A stretch of DNA of 7,182 bases from Planctomycetaceae bacterium (GTDB taxonomy: Bacteria; Planctomycetota; Planctomycetia; Pirellulales; Pirellulaceae): NCBI GenBank assembly GCA_003501565.1, contig DNPC01000825.1, positions 1-7,182 of the forward strand, given 5' to 3'. The position numbers and the translations under genes are program-made. A model generated the notes under the pieces. It had not been told where the DNA came from. It saw nothing but the letters and a program-made list of their open reading frames with translations, and did no database searches. Below are positions 1 to 5,751 of the stretch, piece after piece. Position 1 is the first letter of the stretch. Every line of letters begins with the position of its first letter.

Positions 1-38
1 GTTTTCGGATAGGTTCTAAGTCTAACGATGAGACGTGC

Positions 39-923
39 CTAACCATGAAACTTGGGAAGCGCGTTTGCCATCGTCTGGGCAGCGGATGCTACTGCGTCTT
101 GCCAGTTCATGCCTGCAAACTCTTCTTTTTCGTAGGCAAAAATGATGCCCCGGGAGCTGTTGACGATGGCGCCCAAGTTGTCTGAATCGAAGCCATGAGC
201 GACATCATCCGCCGACCCGCCTTGGGCACCGTAACCGGGTATCAAAAGCCAAGCGTTGGGCATCCGTTTCCGCATTTCGGCCAACTGCTCAGGGTAGGTC
301 GCGCCCACTACGGCTCCACAATCGCCGAATTTGCCGTCACGCTTTTCGCAGTGCTGCTGTACGACTTCGGCTACTTGCTCACTGATCGTCAGGCTATCAG
401 CCTTGAGGTCCTGGATGAAGCCGCTGCCTGGGTTCGACGTTTTGACTAGCACAAAGATGCCGGTACCAGTATCGCCAGCTCGTTTTACGAATGGTTCGAG
501 CGTATCGTTGCCCAGGAAAGCGTTGATAGTTAGAGCATCACAGCCCCATGGGCTTGTTTCACCCAGATAGGCGGCTGCATATCCTTCGGCGGTCGACCCA
601 ATGTCACCGCGTTTGCCATCCAGCAAAACGAGCATCCCCGCCTTGCGAGCATGCGCAATAACACTTCCAAGCGCCTGCATGCCAGGTGGGCCTAGCAACT
701 CAAAAAACGCGGCCTGCGGCTTAACGATCGGCGAGAACTCTACCGTCGCATCGATGACTTCGCAGCAGTATTTCGTCGTCCGGTCCGCGATGGTTACGAG
801 ATCTAGCTTATCCACGCCATCGGTGAACGCGCTTGGCAGATTCGCCCAACGTGGATCGAGCCCAACGCAAACGGCAGAATGTTTTTGCCGTACGGCCATT
901 TCCAATTTCGAACCGAAATTCAT
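39..923 (-). CDS. pyrF: Orotidine 5'-phosphate decarboxylase, type 2 subfamily
   Basis: Cytoplasmic enzyme that decarboxylates OMP to UMP, the last step of de novo pyrimidine synthesis. The 294-residue product carries the family signature LDGKRGDIGST at residues 101-111, whose D102, K104 and D107 match the catalytic Asp-Lys-Asp array. Other expected parts are GLDP near the N-terminus (D23), the VKPQ strand (K68), PGYGAQGG at 229-236 and the phosphate-binding NSSRG with R258 at 255-259. It is longer than the roughly 245 residues of the E. coli type 1 enzyme and fits the longer type 2 form known from actinobacteria, myxobacteria and planctomycetes. The ATG at 921-923 is preferred over the internal Met9 because an AGGA ribosome binding site (complement of 931-934) lies 7 bases upstream. 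The stop is TAG at 39-41, and the 38 bases beyond it show nothing. It is divergent from the sulfatase at 1503. No other pyrimidine gene is in the window, so it appears to stand alone. Confidence 0.95.
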   Translation of the reverse strand: MNFGSKLEMAVRQKHSAVCVGLDPRWANLPSAFTDGVDKLDLVTIADRTTKYCCEVIDATVEFSPIVKPQAAFFELLGPPGMQALGSVIAHARKAGMLVLLDGKRGDIGSTAEGYAAAYLGETSPWGCDALTINAFLGNDTLEPFVKRAGDTGTGIFVLVKTSNPGSGFIQDLKADSLTISEQVAEVVQQHCEKRDGKFGDCGAVVGATYPEQLAEMRKRMPNAWLLIPGYGAQGGSADDVAHGFDSDNLGAIVNSSRGIIFAYEKEEFAGMNWQDAVASAAQTMANALPKFHG

Positions 924-1003
924 CTTCGAATCCTGTCAAATACTTGCGTCATTCATAGCAAATCTTCATAAGTGAAGAGCTTATGCCGACAGGCTGCGTT
1001 AGG

Positions 1004-1114
1004 CTAGGCGGTAGCCAGTGCCTCCATTGAACCCGGATCATACATGGTGCCCGCTAACAAGGTCGAAACCAATCCTGCCCCAGCGGCGTAAGTGCCTTCT
1101 ACGCGACTTAACAT
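1004..1114 (-). CDS. Possible 36-residue hypothetical protein upstream of pyrF
   Basis: I do not recognise this product. From the ATG at 1112-1114 it reads 36 residues to a TAG at 1004-1006. It opens MLSRVEGTYAAGAG and has a small-residue, mildly hydrophobic stretch AAGAGLVSTLLAGTM in the middle. The support is a strong GGAGG (complement of 1119-1123) 4 bases before the ATG, slightly close but usable. The start overlaps the TAA stop of another short minus-strand frame, an arrangement that can mean translational coupling. It lies on the same strand as pyrF, 80 bases upstream of it, so it could be a leader peptide or a small protein co-transcribed with pyrF. Chance is an equally good explanation at this length. 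Conservation of the reading frame in relatives would be needed to accept it. Confidence 0.2.
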   Translation of the reverse strand: MLSRVEGTYAAGAGLVSTLLAGTMYDPGSMEALATA

Positions 1115-1231
1115 TGCGCCTCCAGAGCCTTCAGCGAAGTTTCGACTGAAGTTACGGCAGTGAATGCACTTACTTGTTCCGGCCTATGTACCAGAGCCAT
1201 AATCCGGGTTATGCGTCTTGAGTTGACATGC

Positions 1232-1251
1232 GAGCGGTTCGCAGGCCGCTC
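1232..1251. repeat. Perfect 6-bp inverted repeat (hairpin)
   Basis: GAGCGG at 1232-1237 and CCGCTC at 1246-1251 pair perfectly around an 8-base loop, and two G-U pairs could extend the stem inward in RNA. No T-run follows on either strand, so it is not a standard intrinsic terminator. It lies 309 bases upstream of pyrF and 252 upstream of the sulfatase. It could be an operator or an RNA hairpin, or be fortuitous. Confidence 0.35.
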
Positions 1252-1502
1252 AATAGGCAGCGATAAACGACGTTTGTGGTTGGAGTTAATCGCGTGGGGC
1301 AAACTGCTGGCGAGAGGCGTCTTGGTTGTTCACGAGAAAGCGACCGAAGCGCAAAATGGAACGTTGGCTGATCGTTAGCAGGCGAGCTCGAATTTTGAGC
1401 GGCGATTCGCTGCGAAGCGGTATTGTGCAAAGCGGTGACGTTTTGCTGGCCAAGAATCACGTTGAAACTGAATCGATATAAATCCCCCGATCAAGGTCAT
1501 GT

Positions 1503-3038
1503 ATGAACGCATCTCGCACGCTGTCGCTGGTACTTCTCGTGTACGTCTGTTGCGCTGGAGAACCGTCCCGGGCGGAGTCGAAAGACCGTCCGAATATACT
1601 CCTGTTGTTGGTCGATGATTTGAAGCCAGCACTTGGATGCTATGGTGATGCGTTTGCAAAAACGCCTGGAATTGACGCCCTGGCTGCGCGTGGAATGCGT
1701 TTTGAAAACGCATATTGTAACCAAGCGGTTTGCGCTCCCTCCAGATTCACTTTGATGCTAGGTTCGCATTCGACGTCGACCGGTCTGTACGGATTGGGTA
1801 GCCAACTACGACAGATCGTTCCCAATGCAGTTACGATGCCGCAATATTTTGCCAAGAATGGATATCGCACGGAGTCACTGGGCAAGGTGTTCCACATCGG
1901 ACACGGGAATTTTGGCGATCCTGACTCATTCATGGTTCCCCACTACAAAGAACGGGTGATCGAATATGCAGATCCCAAGTCAAAACCTGGCGGTGACTTA
2001 ACTCGCGAAGAGGCGATGTTTCAGAATGTAAAGCCGCCGCCGGGCGGAATGAATTCTCTCGCCCGGGGTGCTGCGTTTGAGAGTCCGGTGGTTTCAGATG
2101 AAGCTTACGCCGACGGACGCGTTGCACGCGAGACAATTCGGCGGTTACAGGCGGCTGGACAACGCGATGAACCATTCTTCATCGTGGCCGGGTTTGCCCG
2201 CCCTCACCTGCCCTTTTCTGCCCCCAAGCGATACTGGGACCTCTATGATCCAGACAGCATTCCATTGCCTGCCAACCCCGAGCTTCCCATCGGATCGCCT
2301 AAAGTAGCGCAAAAACGTGGCGGGGAAATACGCAACTATTTTCCGGTTCCAGATAAGAACGATCCAGCTGAAATCAGTGAATCGCTCGCACGAAAGCTGA
2401 TACATGGGTACTATGCGAGTGCCAGTTATGTTGATGCACAGATTGGTAAAGTTGTCGAAGAACTAGATCGCTTGGATCTGAGCGATGACACGATTGTGGT
2501 GCTCTGGGGCGATCATGGGTTCCATCTTGGTGACTTGGGGATTTGGACTAAACACACCAATTATGAACAGGCCAATCGGATTCCTTTAATTATCGTGGCT
2601 CCCGGGGTAACGCAGCCCAATTCGGCTACCCGGCAACTAGCGGAAAGCGTCGATGTCTTCCCAACGCTGGCGGAACTCGCCGGGCTTCCTGTTCCAGAAG
2701 TTCCGCAGCCAATCGATGGATTGAGCTTAGTGCCTGTACTGAAGGACGCAGAAAAACGCGTGCGCAACCATGCGTACCATGCGTATCCAAAGAAGAAGCT
2801 TGGCCGGGCGATTCGGACGCAACGCTATCGGTTGGTACAGTGGCGTGGGATCGGTGCCGCCGAGGAAACTGCAGAGTACGAGCTGTACGATTATCAAACT
2901 GACCCGCTTGAGACTCGCAATATTGCCGCTGAACGTCCTGACGTAGTTCGCCAGCTCAAGACCATCCTGGCTGGCTACCCAGAACCCGTCAGGAGACCTC
3001 GCCCGGTAAAGCAAAGTAAATCTAAAGACCCCAAGTAG
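1503..3038 (+). CDS. Exported sulfatase, iduronate-2-sulfatase-like (S1 family)
   Basis: Formylglycine-dependent sulfatase that hydrolyses sulfate esters outside the cytoplasm; the substrate cannot be read from sequence. It has 511 residues, close to the family norm. Residues 1-24 look like a signal peptide (R5, hydrophobic 7-19, possible cleavage after SRA). Cys16 and Cys17 do not sit in a proper lipobox. The core follows: metal-binding D38-D39, the maturation motif CAPSR with C77 to become formylglycine, LGKVFH (K128, H131), RPHLPF (H235), then WGDHG (D337, H338) and K350 in WTKHTNYE. GKVFH, the PHLPF pattern and the KHTNYE segment match the iduronate-2-sulfatase subgroup rather than arylsulfatases. 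The C-terminal domain ends in a Pro/Arg/Lys-rich tail. The ATG at 1503 has AAGG 6 bases upstream (1493-1496); another ATG at 1499 is out of frame. It is convergent with the second sulfatase. Planctomycetes carry many such enzymes, so a role in using sulfated polysaccharides is plausible but inferred. Confidence 0.93.
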   Translation: MNASRTLSLVLLVYVCCAGEPSRAESKDRPNILLLLVDDLKPALGCYGDAFAKTPGIDALAARGMRFENAYCNQAVCAPSRFTLMLGSHSTSTGLYGLGSQLRQIVPNAVTMPQYFAKNGYRTESLGKVFHIGHGNFGDPDSFMVPHYKERVIEYADPKSKPGGDLTREEAMFQNVKPPPGGMNSLARGAAFESPVVSDEAYADGRVARETIRRLQAAGQRDEPFFIVAGFARPHLPFSAPKRYWDLYDPDSIPLPANPELPIGSPKVAQKRGGEIRNYFPVPDKNDPAEISESLARKLIHGYYASASYVDAQIGKVVEELDRLDLSDDTIVVLWGDHGFHLGDLGIWTKHTNYEQANRIPLIIVAPGVTQPNSATRQLAESVDVFPTLAELAGLPVPEVPQPIDGLSLVPVLKDAEKRVRNHAYHAYPKKKLGRAIRTQRYRLVQWRGIGAAEETAEYELYDYQTDPLETRNIAAERPDVVRQLKTILAGYPEPVRRPRPVKQSKSKDPK

Positions 3039-3061
3039 CCTCGCGTTTTTCGCGCGTCCCG

Positions 3062-4528
3062 TTACTGGTGACCGATCGGTCCATTGGGGAGGTTCATGGA
3101 TTGAATCTTCTCGAGTGTATTCTGGGTTGGCTTGCCATAAGCATCAACCAGCGGCGGTTCCGGAGTGCCTTGCATGGTCGCTTCGATAAAAGCTTCCAAG
3201 TCGCTGGCTGCAGCTTGGTCTGTGGCGGTCCATTTTTCTCGGGGGACGAGTCGTTCGCTCAACGGCAAATCCGCCAATCGTAGAAGGCGGCCATCGCGGA
3301 AGTACTTGTGGGTGTGGTTTACAGCAAACACACTTCTATGGAAGTTCTCTTTGTCCCACCCTGGCCGCGGGTCGTACCAAAAGAATGCAGACTCGCGGTG
3401 TTGGGTTTTTTCGCCTCGCAGCACTGGGGCAAAGCTGGTCCCATCGAGTTCTTTGGAGACTGAATCTGGAACCGCCTTCGCTGGTACGTCGGCCAAATCT
3501 AGTATCGTTGGAAAGAAATCCGATGCATCGATCAGTGCATCCGTGATACTGGGCTCAAAATGCCCACTCCAGTTGACGATCAGCGGGACATGAATTCCGG
3601 TCTGCTGTGAGGTTGCTTTCCCGCCGCGGATCGTACGACCGTCTTGCATTTCCGACCTAACGCTCAAGTGCGTTCCATTGTCGCTGTAGAAGATGATGAT
3701 GGTATCTTCCCTCTGGCCACGGTGCTGCAAGCCATCGACGAGGCGACCAACAACAGTGTCCATGTATTCAATCATGTCCTTTTGGTATTTGACGTCCGGG
3801 GCTGGGGTTTCCCTGGGATTCCAGTCTTCGCTGTCGGGCGTAGGTTCAAAAGGCCAATGCGGCAGTGCCATTGGGTAGTAGACGAACTTTGGTGTGTCGC
3901 GATGAGAATCAAAAAAGCTCAAGATCTTCTCGACCCAAATGTCTTCTCCGTAACGATCGGCGTACGTCTTGAGGACTCCCGTTCCGGTGGCAGTGCCTTC
4001 GAGCATGGTTGGATTGGCATACCGGGATCCCTTGTCTTCGGTATGCAGCGCGTGGAAAAGAGCGTACTCATCAAATCCAGCATCCTTGGGGTGCATGCCT
4101 GTGCCGCGTCGCTTGGATGCCCCAGGCAGCTCCGGCGGGTCATACGAATAGAGTTGCCACTTGCCAAAGATTGCCGTGCGATAGCCTAGTGACTGCATTG
4201 CATGCCCGAAGGTTTTTTGGGCTGGATCGAGGATCCCGAAGTACTTCCAATTGCGATGGTTGTACTTGCCAGTCATCAGTTCGACCCGCGTTGGCGTGCA
4301 CAAGGGCTGCGCGTATGCCTGTGTGAATCGCACACCTTCCATTGCCAAGCGGTCGATGTTGGGAGTCGCGTAGGAGGTCCCGCCGTAGCAGCCCACCCCC
4401 TCGATACCGACGTCGTCCGCCATCACCAGGACGATATTCGGACTGCTGGCTTTGGCGGCATCGAGCAACAGTAGCTGCCCCAGCACAATGGAAGCGGCGA
4501 TCAAGTTCTTGAGGACGGCTTTGTTCAT
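3062..4528 (-). CDS. Exported sulfatase, arylsulfatase-like (S1 family)
   Basis: A second formylglycine-dependent sulfatase, 488 residues. The frame extends upstream to a TTG at 4565-4567, but the ATG at 4526-4528 is chosen because it begins a clean signal peptide: MNKAVLK, hydrophobic 9-22, possible cleavage near AKA-SS. The Shine-Dalgarno is weak (only a purine run, AAGAAAA). Core motifs are D38-D39, CTPTR with C77 as the formylglycine precursor, GKWQL (K123, Q125), LPHWPF (H224), YSDNGTH (D283, N284) and RGGK (K304). The last is the lysine usually seen near the sulfate. The odd point is Q125, where most arylsulfatases have His in GKWHL. The rest of the active site is intact, so an active enzyme or subfamily variant is more likely than a dead one. 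It differs from the first sulfatase in subgroup and motifs, so the pair is not a recent duplication. It is divergent from the oxidoreductase at 4759. Substrate unknown. Confidence 0.92.
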   Translation of the reverse strand: MNKAVLKNLIAASIVLGQLLLLDAAKASSPNIVLVMADDVGIEGVGCYGGTSYATPNIDRLAMEGVRFTQAYAQPLCTPTRVELMTGKYNHRNWKYFGILDPAQKTFGHAMQSLGYRTAIFGKWQLYSYDPPELPGASKRRGTGMHPKDAGFDEYALFHALHTEDKGSRYANPTMLEGTATGTGVLKTYADRYGEDIWVEKILSFFDSHRDTPKFVYYPMALPHWPFEPTPDSEDWNPRETPAPDVKYQKDMIEYMDTVVGRLVDGLQHRGQREDTIIIFYSDNGTHLSVRSEMQDGRTIRGGKATSQQTGIHVPLIVNWSGHFEPSITDALIDASDFFPTILDLADVPAKAVPDSVSKELDGTSFAPVLRGEKTQHRESAFFWYDPRPGWDKENFHRSVFAVNHTHKYFRDGRLLRLADLPLSERLVPREKWTATDQAAASDLEAFIEATMQGTPEPPLVDAYGKPTQNTLEKIQSMNLPNGPIGHQ

Positions 4529-4758
4529 GGGTTTTCTTGGCGGTGCATGGCGATGGTGATTGATCAAGTAGATTCACGTGGGGGCCAGTTCGGAGTTGGC
4601 ACAGGTGATGATGCGTTAAAACTAACTTTAGCTAGGCCCGTGATGTGAAATATACTCGTTTCGCGTTAATAATGGCTGCGACCAGTCTGATATGATAGGC
4701 AGTTCATTGCCCTCTAATGCGTTTAGCGAATTCAACGACAAAGATCTAGGTTCACTTA
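4529..4758. promoter_or_regulatory. Divergent control region between second sulfatase and oxidoreductase
   Basis: These 230 bases separate two divergent genes and should hold both promoters. The middle part is more AT-rich than its surroundings. Three similar words are visible: TGCGTTAA at 4612-4619, CGCGTTAA at 4662-4669 and TGCGTTTA at 4718-4725, at start-to-start distances of 50 and 56 bases. TATGAT at 4691-4696 resembles a -10 box for the plus strand gene, with TTAATA at 4666-4671 as a poor -35 at a 19-base spacing. No ORF in the region is credible. The boundaries are simply those of the gap. Confidence 0.4.
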
Positions 4759-5619
4759 ATGACTAAAATTGGTGTCACTGCAGCCAGTGGAAAGCTCGGC
4801 GCGGAAGTGGTAATGAGCCTCGTCGATTTGGTGGGAAAAGAACAGGTTGTCGGTCTGGCGCGTTCGCCGGCCAAGTGTGCCAACTTGCCTGTAGAAGTGC
4901 GGACAGGAGACTACAACCGACCGGAGGATTTGCAAGCTTCGTTGAGGGGCGTTAGCCAGTTGCTGATCGTTTCAGGGATGGATGCACCGGACCAGCGAAT
5001 TGTGCAGCATCGCAACGTCATCGAAGCGGCCAAGTATGCCGGAGTGAGCAAGCTAGTCTACACGAGCGTTCAAGGAGCTGCCGAGGGCACAAGCTTCTCA
5101 CCGATCATCCAGAGCAATCGACAGACCGAAGACGACATCCGCAACAGTGGACTTGCTTGGTGTATTGGTCGCAATGGTATCTACATCGAACCAGACATTG
5201 AATACATCGACGTGTACCGAAACCAAGGTGAGATTGCTAACTGCGCTGGGGATGGAAGGTGTGGCTATACGACTCGGCCCGAATTGGCCTTTGCTTACGC
5301 ACAAATGCTAACTCAGCCAAAGCACGACGGCTCGACATACAACTTGCACGGTGACGCAATTACGCAGCGAGAGTTGGCTGAATTCTTGAACGACACATTT
5401 GGTACAGCTTTGACATACCGCTCGATGGCGGTTGAAGATTATCGCGCGCAGCGGGTCGCCGAGCTTGGGGAGTTTATCGGCAGCGTAATCGCAGGAATCT
5501 ACGAAGGAATCAGAATCGGGGCCGCGGACAACAAAAGTGATTTCGTAGACGCTGCTGGCCGGCAACACCAAAGCTGGCCAGATTACTTCAAGCACTTGGC
5601 GGCTCAGCAGAACGATTGA
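4759..5619 (+). CDS. NAD(P)-binding oxidoreductase, QorB/NmrA-like atypical SDR
   Basis: A cytoplasmic 286-residue Rossmann-fold protein of the NmrA-like/atypical short-chain dehydrogenase group, with end-to-end resemblance to E. coli QorB (NADPH:quinone oxidoreductase 2). The N-terminus has the nucleotide-binding loop GVTAASGKLG (5-14). R35 in LARSPAK is placed as in NADPH-preferring members. The middle has QHRNVIEAAKYAGV (83-96), YTS (101-103) and GRNGIYIEP (137-145), and AGDGRCGYTTRPE (163-175) matches the QorB AGDGK...TRAD segment. Where QorB reads EHIETE, this protein reads SNRQTE (119-124), so it belongs to a separate branch and a quinone substrate should not be assumed. Start: ATG at 4759, with a weak AGG at 4748-4750 8 bases before it. 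It lies 132 bases upstream of ppc on the same strand and could be co-transcribed with it, though no functional link is evident. Confidence 0.85.
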   Translation: MTKIGVTAASGKLGAEVVMSLVDLVGKEQVVGLARSPAKCANLPVEVRTGDYNRPEDLQASLRGVSQLLIVSGMDAPDQRIVQHRNVIEAAKYAGVSKLVYTSVQGAAEGTSFSPIIQSNRQTEDDIRNSGLAWCIGRNGIYIEPDIEYIDVYRNQGEIANCAGDGRCGYTTRPELAFAYAQMLTQPKHDGSTYNLHGDAITQRELAEFLNDTFGTALTYRSMAVEDYRAQRVAELGEFIGSVIAGIYEGIRIGAADNKSDFVDAAGRQHQSWPDYFKHLAAQQND

Positions 5620-5701
5620 TTTGCGAAAAAGCGAGAGTGCTGCCCAGGACGGCGATTGGCTGGCGTGGCGATCGACGGTACGGTTTGGTTACTGGTTCAT
5701 C

Positions 5702-5745
5702 ATTGCCCAGAGAATAGTCAGTTATTGCCCAAATTCGGAGAATAG
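5702..5745 (+). repeat. Interrupted direct repeat ahead of ppc
   Basis: The unit ATTGCCCA + GAGAATAG occurs contiguously at 5702-5717. It occurs again at 5724-5731 plus 5738-5745, the second time split by six bases (AATTCG). Both halves match exactly, 8 of 8 bases each. The second half includes the GAG of the likely Shine-Dalgarno and the in-frame TAG upstream of the ppc start. It may be a binding site pair or the trace of a local duplication. Confidence 0.6.
5737..5740 (+). promoter_or_regulatory. Ribosome binding site that decides the ppc start
   Basis: GGAG here is 11 bases upstream of the GTG at 5752, somewhat long spacing but the only purine-rich match nearby. The ppc reading frame has a stop (TAG) at 5743-5745, so no start upstream of it is possible. 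GTG 5752 is the first usable start after it. Confidence 0.5.
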
Positions 5746-5751
5746 AGCACC

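Larger units (their letters stand above)
924..1502. other. Divergent intergenic region between pyrF and the first sulfatase
   Basis: These 579 bases must hold the control regions of both flanking genes. Open frames here are short, overlap one another and resemble no family I recognise. Visible items are a possible 36-residue ORF on the minus strand (1004-1114), a hairpin at 1232-1251 and an 11-base palindrome (TTCGCTGCGAA) at 1406-1416, about 90 bases before the sulfatase start. A TATAAA at 1477-1482 could be a -10 element for the sulfatase, but no -35 lies at the right distance. A perfect TTGACA at 1223-1228 likewise has no -10 partner at 16-18 bases. I see no tRNA or obvious riboswitch. Confidence 0.6.

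Noticed and set aside
934..939. TTGACA (minus strand) just before pyrF as a -35 box
   Set aside because: It ends within a few bases of the ribosome binding site, leaving no room for a -10 and a transcript start ahead of the ATG.
1108..1302. A 64-codon minus-strand frame in the first intergenic region, with a 72-codon plus-strand frame (1160-1378) opposite
   Set aside because: They overlap each other, have no good ribosome site or recognisable motif, and their composition looks random. The first is kept only as context for the 36-residue candidate.
1545..1556. Lipoprotein signal at the Cys pair of the first sulfatase
   Set aside because: The residues before Cys16 and Cys17 (VYV and YVC) do not fit a lipobox; an ordinary signal peptide explains the region better.
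3042..3054. Intrinsic terminator between the sulfatases
   Set aside because: The stem is only 4 bp and no T-run follows it; the T's form the loop.
3644..4189. A 181-codon plus-strand frame inside the second sulfatase
   Set aside because: The minus-strand frame here carries sulfatase motifs (LPHWPF, SDNG); the plus-strand product matches nothing and is a shadow.
4529..4567. N-terminal extension of the second sulfatase from a TTG start
   Set aside because: It would add 13 residues rich in His and Pro ahead of a standard signal peptide that begins at the ATG 4526-4528.
4666..4696. Sigma-70 promoter TTAATA / TATGAT for the oxidoreductase
   Set aside because: The -10-like box is reasonable but the -35 matches poorly and the spacing is 19 bases; planctomycete promoter consensus is not well enough known to me to call it.
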